From Symsagittifera roscoffensis (taxonomy: Eukaryota > Xenacoelomorpha > Acoela > Convolutidae): a DNA stretch of 45,833 bases. The notes beneath the pieces are model-generated. The model did not search any database. It saw only the letters and a list, made by a program, of their open reading frames with translations, and was not told the origin of the DNA. Below are positions 28,076 through 38,850 of the stretch, piece by piece (the first letter of the stretch is position 1; every line of letters starts with the position of its first letter). The stretch is taken from the NCBI RefSeq assembly GCF_963678635.1, contig NC_087065.1:3536001-3581833 (forward strand). Reading direction: 5' to 3'. The translations under genes were made by a program, and so were the position numbers.

Positions 28076-28864
28076 GTATTTAAGATGGATCCCACAATTT
28101 TTATGGAAAATTCAAAAGCACAAGTAAACAATTGCGAACCATTTTTTCGTGGACTTTAAGGCCTGAAAACTTTCCTTCAGGGACCCATCTAAATTTAAGG
28201 GACCCAAATATCACACTTGCACCTCACATATAATTTTAAAGAAGTCCACCCCTGTACCCTTAAAGCGAAGTTTTTGCGCTATAAGTTAAATTTCAAACTT
28301 TGCGAATTGCCGCTTTCTTGAAATTTTGGAAGTTGTCGCTTGTTGCTAGATGTTTTTGTTGCGAGCTGTCTTTTGTTGCGAGCTGTCTTTTGTTGCGAGT
28401 TGTTGCACTACCCTGTACAGGACATTCAATTGTTAAACATATGCGTATTTGGTTCCATATATCTGTTCCAGTAACAATTTCCGTCCTCATTTTTGTAATA
28501 GGGGCGGAGGAGGGGGGAGTGGGGGGGGGGGGGGGGGGCGGTTGGTTGAAGAGATCTTTGTTACAGTGTACCATATGGTACAAGCAATCAGACTATAAGC
28601 GTTTCAACTGACACACAGGGGCTTGACGAGTTCGCAAGGTTCCAGCAGAAATATCGCGCAAGTCTGGATCTAACAGGAAAAGGTTACATTGAGAGTAACT
28701 TAGATATCGACAGCCACCGGTATATTACAGTATTCGATAGAAATCCAGACGAAGACAATGTAGCAGAAAATTGGAAGCCCAACCTTAATCCCGATGCTTA
28801 TGATGATGATGATAACAATACTTATAAATCAAGTAAACAGGATGAACAAGTTTTGGAGCTTTGA
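27335..28864 (+). CDS. Claudin/PMP22-type four-pass membrane protein
   Basis: The ATG at 27335 begins MCQKVASLIVELIILVLSCF. Exon 1 is 27335 to about 28075 and exon 2 is 28619-28864, phase 0, giving about 328 residues. Claudin signature residues are W27, G36-L-W38, C41 and C57, with KCEIYNS following as in claudins. Three glycosylation sites lie in the first loop (N46, N52, N61). Membrane segments are about 5-21, 78-98, 115-132 and 143-168. C170 and C174 follow TM4. The exon 2 tail is charged, with a D-D-D-D run. It ends in V-L-E-L, not the YV end typical of vertebrate claudins. By family, it would act in cell junctions or as a channel regulatory subunit. The exon 1 donor (CAA|GTATTT) is weak, so its last 30 or so residues are uncertain. 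AATAAA lies at 28910 and 28981. Confidence 0.8.
28076..28618. other. Claudin-like intron, with short tandem repeat and G-run
   Basis: A roughly 540-bp intron. At about 28345-28405 the unit tgttgcgagctgtctttt is repeated about 2.5 times. A G-rich run lies at 28503-28545. Confidence 0.6.
28619..28864 (+). CDS. Claudin-like exon 2 (cytoplasmic tail)
   Basis: Lies after acacacag. It encodes 81 residues (GLDEFARFQQKYRASLDLTG and on) with an acidic Asp run, and TGA is at 28862-28864. It is open with coding-like composition and is followed by AATAAA 46 bases later. Membership in the gene is inferred from phase, strand and distance. Confidence 0.65.
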   Translation, partial: GLDEFARFQQKYRASLDLTGKGYIESNLDIDSHRYITVFDRNPDEDNVAENWKPNLNPDAYDDDDNNTYKSSKQDEQVLEL

Positions 28865-28909
28865 TTAAAATTTGAAAAACCTATCTCATTTTTTTTCGCT
28901 CAGGATATA

Positions 28910-28915
28910 AATAAA
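28910..28915 (+). terminator. Polyadenylation signal AATAAA of the claudin-like gene
   Basis: Lies 46 nt after the stop. A second AATAAA is at 28981-28986. Either could serve. Confidence 0.5.
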
Positions 28916-28986
28916 TCAGTATTTGAAATCAGTAGAAAAAAAGGTGCTACAATTAGCAACTTTTTTCGTTAATAATTTCCAATAAA

Positions 28987-30671
28987 GTTCCTAAAAACTT
29001 CTGTAAGATTTTAAAAGCATTATGGTGGACCTCAAACAAAAAGACGAAAGTTTTTAAAAACTGTTTTAAAGTATGTGTGGGGTCTAGAGCAAATACCATC
29101 CAATATGTCAAACATCCGCTATGTCAATCGAATTTACATAATAGTTACTTAAAAATATGACGCTTGAAATTCAAATTCAAGAAATACCTCAATTAGCCGA
29201 TTCCAATTTGGCCGGTTATCGGCTTAAGGTCGCCGGTGGCTATAAGTTTCATTAAGAGTCATGTGTATCATACAACTCTCATTTATGAAAACTGCATCAT
29301 AGGCAATTTTTACATTGCTGCAAAAAGTTTTCCGAGCAAGAAAAATCCAAATTTCAGGAAATTTTTTTACTCTCCCCCATCTCGCATTTTATGGTATAAC
29401 GAGTGGTGTTACAAATTTATGAATGATTGGCAAATATGTCTGTTATAGCTTAGTTAGTCCGCATGTCTGTTTTCATAAGAATAGGATCACGTGACCAATC
29501 ATTTTAATTGTAAAAATTTACTGTTGAGGGAAAAGGAAGAAACCATTTTTTTTGCTCAAATTTTAAGCGCATCATCACTTTCATGCTCAAATGAGCATTT
29601 TTGAAAAAAAAAATTGCCTGCAAAATTGTTATTTGTGTCAAGGCTGAATTTTAGAAATAGTAAAAAACTGACTCAGAATTTTTATGCGAATCCTAACTTT
29701 GTTAAAAGTTAGGACACAATTTTTCACTAATAAACTTTTTGAGATTTTTGATCAATCTCAGAGCTTTCTGTATTCATAATTCTGAGTGATCTATGAAAAA
29801 GTAGCACATACGGTTATTACCTAATTTACGAGTAAAAAGATGTGACAAAACTCGAGAAGTAATACTTTATATGAGCTATGAAAAATGCTGCCCATTTAAT
29901 TCTTATGAAAAAATGCTTCTCGTAGAGTTTTCTGAAGCATTTTTGCATTTTTGGTCAACCGGGGATGTTTGCATAGCAATTTGAATTTTCGGATATTTGA
30001 TGTATCGGATTTTTGCATGTGTCACTCTCACAAACCCTAGATATATCCACATATCCAGCTAGGTTTTTTTCCTTTACGACAAATTTTTCCGATCTTTTGC
30101 TTATCATCATTGAGCTAAGCGCAATGCATCGATATGCCAATTTATTGTTTACAGCTTCAATTTTCGTAACAAGTTTCAGCCCTTTGTGACTAGTTTTTTT
30201 TGTAGTTCACAACTCATGGACAAAAGTGTTGTCAGTGTGAAATAATTCAACTTTGCATTCGAAAAAGTTTTCAGGTTGAAAAGCAATAAAGGATTTTATC
30301 GAGCCTCAAAAAATTCAGCTCACGACACTTTTTTTTGTTTCTCTAATGAGTATAATGACAACATTGAGTCTTATGTCTTTCTGAACAATTTTTGAAATTT
30401 AATGTACTTCAAGACAGACTTTTTACCTGAAAAAAAAATTAAAATGATTAGATTCAAAAATTAAAACAGCCAAAATGCCTTATGCGGTTATAATTACCCT
30501 CAGTTTAGATAAAAATTTAAACGTGTTCTCCCGATTAATTGATCTCAAAGAATGCAGAAGTATAAGTTTTGGGTTCCACCAAAGAGCAAGTTTGAAAGAT
30601 GGGTCCCGCATTTTTTGACAAAAAATCAAAACACAAGTAAGCAAAAGGTTGACCTCCTCTATAAATTAAGT
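28987..30671. other. Intergenic, nothing recognised
   Basis: AT-rich sequence read on both strands. Short ORFs (29236-29448, 29955-30140) have no recognisable content. No repeat is confidently assigned. Confidence 0.4.
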
Positions 30672-31385
30672 CAATGGAAAAATAGTAATCATACAAAATT
30701 GATACGTTTTGCTAAAGAGGTGTAATCGATTTTTCTAAGATTTTTTTAGTGTTGGCATAAAATTCGGTGTATCGACATTAATAAAACAAAAAACATTTTT
30801 TGCCATTGAGAAGCTCTAGTCATACAATTTTTCCATATACGGAAATTGTATGACTAGCGCGCTTTTTGATGACGAAAGCAAAAAAGATTTCGAAATTGCC
30901 CTAAAAATTTTTTTCTCTCAACTGCAAACTAACGTCGTACTCGATAAACATTGTCCACAAACTTTAGTTGCGTGAAAAAATTAATTGTTTATTTAACGCG
31001 TTTTTAATCCCTAATTAATGAAAATTTCAAATTTAGAAACTTTCATCTTTGAAAATTTAAGCCAGAGTTTAAATGTTGATACTTTCCTTATATCCTTTGT
31101 GTAAAACAAGTGCAAGAAAATTCAGGTTGTTTGTCATGCCTTGTAAATGCCAGACCGTTCAAATTTGCAAGACCGTTTTAATGCAAGACCAGTTAAAAAT
31201 ACAACCTTAAAATTTGGTAATCTGAGTTCAGAAAAAAAAAACATTTTTTTTTGTTGTGTGGAAAGCTATATATAATTTCCATATATGAAAAATCAGTGAT
31301 CATAGACCTTACAAAAAATTTTCCATACTCATGGGATTGCATAAAAAGTGTTTGATTAGCATGTATTCATTGATGAAAATTGAAG
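30672..31385 (-). mobile_element. R2 palindrome-ended element, inverted copy
   Basis: Reads as the reverse complement of the copies at 970-1815 and 11564-12402. Landmarks are acgttttgctaaagaggtgt at about 30704, ctagtcatacaatttttcca followed by a palindromic mate at 30815-30860, and gccctaaaaa at about 30898. It ends with tataatttccatatatgaaa at about 31271. The interior is partly replaced or diverged. Confidence 0.6.
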
Positions 31386-32518
31386 GCTTGGCATTTTTTA
31401 TTAAACCTGGTAGCCATGTTTTCGAAATTTTTAAAGCTTAAAACTTTTATACGGTGATCCATTTTAGTTTTAAGGACCCATCATATCGGTATCAATCTCA
31501 AACCAAAGGATTGATCTTGGTAACCATGAAAGACCAAGCAAAAGTATAATTTATCTCTCGAGAAAAGCTTAACTTATTTTTTCGTGTTATCAGAATTTTT
31601 CTCTCCGACGCCTCGTAACAAAAAACAAACAAACACCAAGCAAATTTTCAGTGACCCTAACACAGATTTGCTGTAAATCTGACAATGTGCAAGATAATGT
31701 ATTCACATTTTTTGAAATATTTTGTCTGCATTCTTATCGTTGTTTTTAGCTGAGGATAATAAGTAATTCTAATGAAAAATTTTCAAGCAAGCATCAAAAT
31801 TTGTCGCGAGATGCAAAATTAGGTTGAAATATTCAATTCTGTGCAGTAAATGTGCTTTCTTTTTTTTATTCCGACCAAAAAAATGTTTGTTTTTATTTTT
31901 TTCATTCAAAAAGCAAAGTCGCAATGGGTGTGGTGAAGGCATTCAAAGTTTGAATCAATCAAAGTTAAAACTTTTGCAAAAATTTTCTCAGCGTTGAGAA
32001 AAAAAACATTCCGAAGCTCATGTTTTTAGTCAGTGTTTTGTTTAGCTATTATAGATGAAACAAAACCGCACAAAAAAATTTTTGCCCTGAAAAACTAGTT
32101 TCTGAATCTTTGATCAAAAAAATTCCAAAAAAAAAAAATAAAAAAAGATGCAACAAATTCAAATTTTTTTTACTGACGCTTTTATCTTCTTTTTGTGCCT
32201 TCCATAGCCATACACCAAAAAAGACCCAAAATAATCTGTTTTTGTTTTTGTGTGGTCGGTGCTTTTGTGCTTTATGCAAAGCAACCCTCGATAGCGTTTT
32301 AGATAGTTTTCTTCTGCGTCTCAACAATGAATACTTTTTCAGAACCTTTCAATAGAGCTAGAATCAAAAATGAGAGGGATTAACTAGCATATCATTATAA
32401 CTTGAACGATGCCGTGAGTTTGTGATACGTGACTATGCGTAGCGGAATATGTTCAAACACTTAGTTTCTACTACACTTTCATTACAAACTGGTTTTTAGA
32501 ACGTAAATACACATACAG
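31386..32518. other. Intergenic, nothing recognised
   Basis: AT-rich sequence. The complementary ORFs at 32049-32355 are low-complexity Lys- or Phe-rich readings without family features. Confidence 0.4.
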
Positions 32519-33167
32519 AACAAGGATAGTTGGTGGCTGTGTAAGTAGCACAGAATGTTCCGATCATATTCATCAACAATTACAAAAAAAAATCTTTTTT
32601 TTTTTAAATTGAAGTAGATGCTTGTCCGCGGTGTGATGAGAAAACTATTTGAACTTGTAGAAAGTTAGTCACTCAAACGGCATAATTGACATCACTTTTC
32701 CAAAAAATGAATAACATACAAAGCATAAAAAAGCTTTTAAAAAAATTGTAAATTTTTTCATCACAATAATTTTTTTAAAAATTGGAAACATTTTAGTCTA
32801 GGAAGGACTAAATTAAACAAAAATTTTGTCTAGAAAGCGCTAAATAGTAAATGATTTAGTAAAACTAAGTTTTTACTAAGATTTAGATAGCGAACCTTAC
32901 TCGATCGGTAAACATTTAGATTGAGAATTTTACTCAATTGCTTTACTTGCTCAAAGGTAGATTGAAACTACGTTTTTTCAAACCGGTTTTTCCCAACAAT
33001 GGGAACATTTTTGAACTAAAAAATTTTTGAACCTTCGAAAACCTTTTGAAAAACAGGTCGTTCGAATCACGGCTGAAAATGCTCTAATGTGATAATTCAT
33101 TCAACCCATTCTGATGATTTTTCGTGGTACCTCATTTTGCGTGAAACACAAAAAACAGCAAAAACTA
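32519..33167 (-). repeat. R1 dispersed repeat, inverted copy
   Basis: Starts at aacaaggatagttggtggct and contains agcacagaatgttccgatca. Near 32984 it has the internal ccggtttttcccaacaatgg, and it ends with gcgtgaaacacaaaaaacag. This is the reverse complement order of 4790-5824. Confidence 0.65.
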
Positions 33168-33970
33168 ACAAGGATAGCCGGTTACTGTGCAAGTAGCACA
33201 GAATTTTCCGACCAGTCTTAGAAAGTTACAACAAAATTATTTTTCCAATTAGTGTCGTTTTCTCGATTTGGTGAGATAAAGGAATCTGAGCAAAAAATAG
33301 AGCCTAGGCATTTCCCTCAATCATTGTAAAACATTCCAATTAGAGATTAAACTTAGAAGACAAACAATAAAAAAACCAAAAAAAATTTTAAAAAAATTAA
33401 TTTTTTTTGAACAATTTTTCAGAAAATTTTTCCCCCAAAATTTTGAAAATTTGATTCCTAAGATGAAAGTTAGAACTCCAAAAATTAAGTACATTAGAGT
33501 AAAACTATCTTTGCAAGACTTAAATTAAGCATAAATAAGGTAATGTATGCATGCTCACTCGCTTGAAGTTAGACGAAAATCAAAATTTTCAAACCGGTTT
33601 TTCTCGACACCGGGAAAACTTTTCGAATCACAACTGTTTGGGCTTAAAAATGATATATCACTGAACCCAGTCCGGTGATTATTTGTGGAAGGATAAATTG
33701 CTTGGAATACACAAAAAGACTGCTCGCTTGCTTTATTCGCTCGAATTAAGACAAAAATCAAAAATTCCGAACCGGTTTTTCTCGACACTGGGAAAGCTTT
33801 TTGTAACTTTTTCAATGTGGTTGGAATAACGACTGAAAGGGCAAGTGCGTTATAATGATTTATCACTCAACCCAGTCCGAACATTATCTGTGGTACCTGA
33901 TGTTGCATGAAAAATAAAAAAAAGGAAAAAAACGAAAATACACCCGATTACAAAATTCCTCACCATTTTC
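33168..33970 (-). repeat. R1 dispersed repeat, second inverted copy with duplicated interior
   Basis: Begins acaaggatagccggttactg immediately after the previous copy. The internal motif ccggtttttctcgacac occurs twice here, near 33594 and 33772. Each is followed by an aacccagtccg block, so the interior is partly duplicated. It ends near attttcaacagtcaag, like the copy ending at 40690. Confidence 0.65.
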
Positions 33971-34579
33971 AACAGTCAAGAAATTACAAATCTAGTTCAT
34001 CACAGAATGGCATCACCTGTTTGAATCTCTTTTAATTGTACGTCAGTTTGTATCTTTATTTTTCTTGCCTGGAACAAATTGTAGAAAAAAAATCAAATTT
34101 TTCCAGAGTTTTCGAAGCTTTTTTTCTGAAGCGGGTTGTGAACATTTCAGCTTTTAGCGCTAAGCTTAGTGCTATTTTGGGTAAAAACTTTTAAACTGAT
34201 TCTGATATAAACTGAAAAAAATATTCAGAAACAAATGTTCAGAATTTTTGAGAGTTTCTTTTTTTGAAATGCTTCTTGTTTTGTTTTACTAATTTTAGCC
34301 ACATATGGCAATTATGTTCTAAAACCATTACTACAGTCAAAAAAAACCATTTCTCTAATTGCAAAAAGTAACAGAAAACGAAAAAATTAAATATACATAC
34401 AAATTTTCATTTTATTTTCAAAGTAACTGTTATTGAAACCTGTAATGCTGCTGGCAAAGCAAGAAAAAATTAATTTTTTGTTAAATTAGAAATAGAAATT
34501 AAAAAAAATTGTTGCATTTGTGATTTAAGCATACATATTTTTTTTAAGATAATTTTGATTATGGCTAGAAAAAAGTGAA
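33971..34579. other. Intergenic, nothing recognised
   Basis: AT-rich sequence. No feature is supported. Confidence 0.4.
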
Positions 34580-34905
34580 AAAACTATTTGAACGCCTTGG
34601 CATTTCGCATTTTTTTCCGAACATTAAAAGTGGGGAAGAACTGTAAATACGGGTGTTTTTCCTCTCAAAATCAGGTACCAGAATATAATGATCAAAATCA
34701 CTTGAGTGGTATATCTTATGAAAGCCTTTTCAGCCGCAATTTGAACAATTCTGAGAAATTGTTCTAAAATTATCTGCAAAAAAGTTGGGAGAACTTGCCG
34801 AGACTTATTTGCGTTTTTTGTTAGTTCATTTTTTGGTGATTGCTTTTTTTATGATTGTACTTGGAATTTCTGGTGCTAGCTGCACCGCGAACGACTATTC
34901 TTGAT
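34580..34905 (+). repeat. R1 dispersed repeat, direct partial copy
   Basis: Contains ttccgaacattaaaagtggg, then aatcaggtaccagaatata. It ends in gtgctagctgcaccgcgaac followed by gactattcttgat, a diverged version of the R1 end gtgctactggcacaagaacc then ggttatccttg. Confidence 0.55.
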
Positions 34906-35970
34906 GATTTTTGCGCTCGGATGTGCCGACCCATCAGTGGACCATATACGTGGGCTGAAATGTGAGCAGAAACCCAAGGTTGGAATCTGCAAAAATCTCA
35001 ATTTTTGCTCTAAGTCATTAATCATTGATGACATAAGTCACTTCAGAATTCGTTATTTTCGAGGTTTGAGTTTATATATTTTTAAACTTCTAGAGTGATA
35101 TATTTCAAGTTGAATGGTAGTGGTTTCGGGGAAGGGGGGTACGGGGATGTTTTAATGATGCGACTGCTACTTCCTTCTTTCCCGTAGCTGCACTGTCAGT
35201 TTGCGATTTAATTGAGACTACATGACTGCTGCGATAGTGTAATTGAAGCATGTCAATTGGAGGAGATTACTGTTCACTCGTTCTTTCTGACATATCTATG
35301 AACACTTCACTACGCTTTCCATATCATTCCCTATCCGCTGCTCCTGTTCACGACGCCGAAACTCGAAAGTCAACCTTAACATTATTCAACATCTGAAATT
35401 GTTGAAATAAAATCAAACTAGATTTTGTACTCAAAGCTCAAAAAACTCAACAAATGATGAACTGGACAAATAGCATTTTCTAAACAAATTTCCTTCAAAG
35501 TATATTGTGTTCGGAGTTCTGGAAAATTTGATGCTAGTTTTGTTTTGTAAAAGATTTTGGGATATTTAAATCGCTAAATTTTCAAGAAGGAAGTCTGCCA
35601 AGCCAAACTAAGATGCCAACTTCAAATTTAAAACCGTTTTTTTTTGCGATAAAAAATTTGGTGGCTCTGAAAACATTAGTATTTTTGAGACGGTAGCCCC
35701 GATTTCTTTTTATTTCCTTCAGGGTTTTGAAAGACTGATACTTCTATTGGCTCAAATAAAACAGTGACATCTCAACACGCAAATCTGTGACTTAATTTCC
35801 ATGTTTAAAAATTGATTCCTTTATTGATATTGCCCATAAATGTTTTTTTTCCAGTCAACTTAATTGAATTTATCGCTTTCCTCGTTTTGTCTCGTTAAAA
35901 ATGAATGAAGAGCAAGCAAAATTAAACAGCTTTTCTTCTCAAATTTATTATTTAACATTTCACTGTCTGT
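34906..35970. other. Upstream region of the basonuclin-like gene
   Basis: No gene is supported. About 35130-35360 is less AT-rich and more complex than its surroundings (for example ctgtcagtttgcgatttaat, catgtcaattggagg). It could be regulatory. The rest is AT-rich. Confidence 0.35.
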
Positions 35971-35980
35971 CTGTCAATCA
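35971..35980 (-). promoter_or_regulatory. Exact PBX-MEIS type site upstream of basonuclin-like gene
   Basis: The text ctgtcaatca is the reverse complement of TGATTGACAG, the known composite site bound by PBC and MEIS homeodomain proteins. It lies about 120 bp before the start codon and about 60 bp before the TATA box. It is preceded by a short gtct repeat. Binding is inferred from the motif only. Confidence 0.4.
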
Positions 35981-36039
35981 GTTGTTTTGACGGCGATTTA
36001 CTGTTAAATTGACAATTTCACATTTGCGCTTTTCAGTCT

Positions 36040-36046
36040 TATAAAA
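36040..36046 (+). promoter_or_regulatory. TATA box of basonuclin-like gene
   Basis: TATAAAA lies 51 bp upstream of the ATG. A start site about 30 bp further on would leave a leader of roughly 20-25 nt. It is also possible that the nearby ataaaacag is a splice acceptor of an upstream leader exon. Confidence 0.4.
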
Positions 36047-36096
36047 CAGAAGTCTAAAATAACTAGAAAGGTTTATCAGCATTATTTGTTAGCAAA

Positions 36097-37920
36097 ATGT
36101 CGACTTTAACTTCAAATTCAAACCCACAAAATATTCTGCTGCTTCTTAATTGCGACGACTCAAATTGCGAATGTCCGTTTTTTGTAACCGAAGCATCCCC
36201 CTCTAGATTTTGTTCACATTGTGGTCACACCTGGTTTTTCCACGCTTTCGAAAAAATCAGAAGGTGCGAAAGTAATCAAATTCGGCTCGAAATTGTCTTC
36301 AACCTTGCCTCATTGGCGCTCTACGCTACAACCGCAATTCCGGTTAGTTTGAAAATTTTGCTCGACAGACTTTTATCAAAACTTTTGCATTCCGAAGTTT
36401 TGCAAGTTATCTACGCTTTGGGCTGGTTGTACGAAGATTACGTGAGAGGCTATAAATTTTTCAATCAGAGTTTAGCCCAGCTAGATTCGTGGAAGACAGT
36501 TTCAAGGCAAGAAGAAATTGAAATAATTAAACTTTTCCAAAATTTTCCGGAAACTAAAGATATTGCGTGCAATATTTTGGAAAATTTTACTACCAGTTCT
36601 TCTGATGAAGAAAATCCAAGAAATTTTGAAAACTTTGATTATTCACAAAATGTAGCCGAAAATCCTCCGTTTTTGACTATAAGCGAGAAAGTGAAATCGT
36701 CAGCAAAATATATCAGTCAACATATTTCGAGAGTGTTGCGCGAGAAACCAAAATCAATCAACTGTTCGAAGTCCCTGACGGAAAAATACCGTCTCAGATA
36801 TTATCGCTGTTTTCAATGTGCGAAAAAATTTCGATCTCTTGGAAGTTTGAAATCACATCGGAAAACATCGCATGCCAGAAAATATGTCAAAAGTTCAACG
36901 AAAAACAATGAAAATACAAAAATTTCTTCGAAAATAAAAACCGAAAACGATGAAATTACAATGCATCATGGAGAAAATTGCAAGTGTAAAAAGTGCAAAT
37001 ATTTAGCCTGCAATTTGATCAGAGCTTTCGAGCCTAATTTGAACAACAATGAGGTCAAAAATCCAGGAGAGGAAGCAAAAACTCCAGAATTTATCAATCA
37101 AAAACCAATGGTTGATGAAAATTCGAGCGAAAAGTACCTGACGTTTAATGAAGAAACGGACGCTTTGGAGGAATTGAAAAGCTTAGAAGCGTTAGTTTCT
37201 TCGGTTGATTTTGATATGATCTCCCCTAAAGAATCAAATATTTTAATCAAAGCAAAAAATCAGAAAACTAAGGACGATGATTTTGACTACGATGAACCTT
37301 ATTGCGACGGAAATTGTCATTTAGACGAGAAGTTTCAAACCCGAACTTTTAGCAACCTTGTCGATTCGATTAGAAACGATCTTAATAAAAGTCTGGCAAA
37401 TATTCGAAATGACAAACTTGATTCTGAATCCAAACTATTTTCGTTTCCAAGAAAAGAAATACCATCAAAAACAATCACAATTTCAAAAGATGACGAAAGT
37501 TGTCGACGACCAGATTCGTTTCCTGTCAAACTGATTGACAGTAACTTAAGCTGGTCTGAATTGAAAAACTGTTCAACAACCGTGCGTGAAAAACTAGACA
37601 ATCTTCTGAGCAAACAAGAACAGTCAACGTGTGAACAGGGTGTGAACTCAGACTCAAAAGAAACTCAATCGACTGAAAATGTCAGATCTCTTCGAGGATC
37701 GATACGGTCGCTTCTCTCTTGCAAATGCCCGAAGTGTGGGAAGATTTTCAGCAGCCCGGCTTCGATGAGGGTGCATTTCAAAAACGTGCACATTCGGGAG
37801 ATGCACAAATGTCTGGTCCCAGGGTGCAATTCTCTGTTTAACTCCGTCAGAAGCAGGAATAGACATTCGATGAACGCCAATCTGCACCATCGCAAATCAG
37901 CCCATATCCATTTTTTATAA
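36097..37920 (+). CDS. Basonuclin-type C2H2 zinc-finger protein
   Basis: A single open frame of 607 residues, a nuclear DNA-binding protein by family. The N-terminus has a Cys cluster (C19, C24, C26, C39, C42) with SHCGHTWFFHA. Residues 60-165 follow the basonuclin conserved region, including AIPVSLKILLDRLLS, ALGW-YEDYVRGY and RQEEIEIIKLFQNFPETK. One finger lies mid-protein (C238, C241, H254, H259). A C-terminal pair lies at C544, C547, H560, H565 and C572, C577, H590, H597. The last reads VRSRNRHSMNANLH, the hallmark of basonuclins and the fly disconnected proteins. The linker is Ser- and acid-rich. Vertebrate basonuclins are about 1000 residues with three finger pairs, so this copy is short. 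It has no introns and no nearby AATAAA. The ATG at 36097 has an aaaATG context after a TATA box. Confidence 0.9.
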   Translation: MSTLTSNSNPQNILLLLNCDDSNCECPFFVTEASPSRFCSHCGHTWFFHAFEKIRRCESNQIRLEIVFNLASLALYATTAIPVSLKILLDRLLSKLLHSEVLQVIYALGWLYEDYVRGYKFFNQSLAQLDSWKTVSRQEEIEIIKLFQNFPETKDIACNILENFTTSSSDEENPRNFENFDYSQNVAENPPFLTISEKVKSSAKYISQHISRVLREKPKSINCSKSLTEKYRLRYYRCFQCAKKFRSLGSLKSHRKTSHARKYVKSSTKNNENTKISSKIKTENDEITMHHGENCKCKKCKYLACNLIRAFEPNLNNNEVKNPGEEAKTPEFINQKPMVDENSSEKYLTFNEETDALEELKSLEALVSSVDFDMISPKESNILIKAKNQKTKDDDFDYDEPYCDGNCHLDEKFQTRTFSNLVDSIRNDLNKSLANIRNDKLDSESKLFSFPRKEIPSKTITISKDDESCRRPDSFPVKLIDSNLSWSELKNCSTTVREKLDNLLSKQEQSTCEQGVNSDSKETQSTENVRSLRGSIRSLLSCKCPKCGKIFSSPASMRVHFKNVHIREMHKCLVPGCNSLFNSVRSRNRHSMNANLHHRKSAHIHFL

Positions 37921-38341
37921 ACTAATTTTTACTATTTAAAAATTATATCTTAAAAATATTTTATGGTTTCTGGATGTTTCATTGTTCTATAAATGTATAT
38001 CTTGCGTTAGTTAAATTTGGAACTCAGTTTTTCAATTCAGATGGCAACTTGAGGACGAAGATTCCCTTTTCCCGAAAAAGCGTTTTAGAATCGGGATGTT
38101 AACTTGGTTTGCTACAGTATTTCAATTTGCATTGGAAACCACAGGAACAAGATCCCTTTCCTGCCAGAGCATTTAAAAAGGCGTATACTAACTTGGTTCT
38201 TAGTTACAACTTGTGTTCAAGCCAGTTTCTCGCAACGCTCAACAATATTCCAAATTTAAAGTTTTCAGAAAATTGGCTTCTTCTGGTGACAAAACTAGAT
38301 AGGTTAAGACAAAAGGTGATTTATGGGAGGCGGGGGTTGAA
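37921..38341. other. Downstream of basonuclin-like gene, nothing recognised
   Basis: Probable 3' UTR and intergenic sequence. No canonical AATAAA is seen in the first few hundred bases. Confidence 0.4.
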
Positions 38342-38343
38342 CG

Positions 38344-38376
<33 letters not shown>

Positions 38377-38377
38377 A
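38342..38377 (+). repeat. CT microsatellite
   Basis: (CT)n with one interruption, in otherwise unstructured sequence. Confidence 0.9.
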
Positions 38378-38449
38378 TGATGATTTGACCCCCAAAGGAA
38401 CCCTCTTTTGAACTATTGATTGACAACAATTTTCAGCTGACCAGCCATA

Positions 38450-38850
38450 AAGTTTTTCTGAAGAGGTTTTCAGCGCCAAAATATTATTATTTTAAAGGCG
38501 GATCGCGCCAAAAAAGGCGGATTTTTTTTCCTATTCAATAGAGGATTTAGGGGGGGGGGTGGGGCAGACGCCTCTTCCCATCTCAGGGATTTGACCACTT
38601 GCCGACCCAAAGGATCAAAGGATCTCCCCTTTGTACTAATTTGAGATATCATTTTTTGGCTGTCGGGCCTTAATTTTTTGGCCTGTTTATCCAAAATTTT
38701 GTCTGCTGCGCAAATTGGGCCAAAACAGGGTATTTTTAGTGCTTTGAGAGAGCTCGGAAAGACAATTTAGTCCACCTAAAAATGGTCGACAAAAGCTTTG
38801 ATTTTTTTTGAAATCGGCCCTCTCGTCAAAATCCTAGATCCACCCCTGGT
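38450..38850 (-). repeat. hAT-like element, reverse copy
   Basis: Runs from agcgccaaaatattattatt and gcgccaaaaaaggcgg, through gggccaaaacagggtatttt and tagtgctttgagagagctcg. It ends at ctcgtcaaaatcctagatcc then acccctggtc. A G-run with an unrelated insert lies at 38550-38620. Confidence 0.65.

Noticed and set aside
33555-33866. 103-codon minus-strand ORF
   Set aside because: It lies within an R1 repeat and reads through the duplicated interior. There are no family features.
37335-37895. Minus-strand ORFs of 76-92 codons
   Set aside because: They are antisense shadows of the basonuclin-like coding region.
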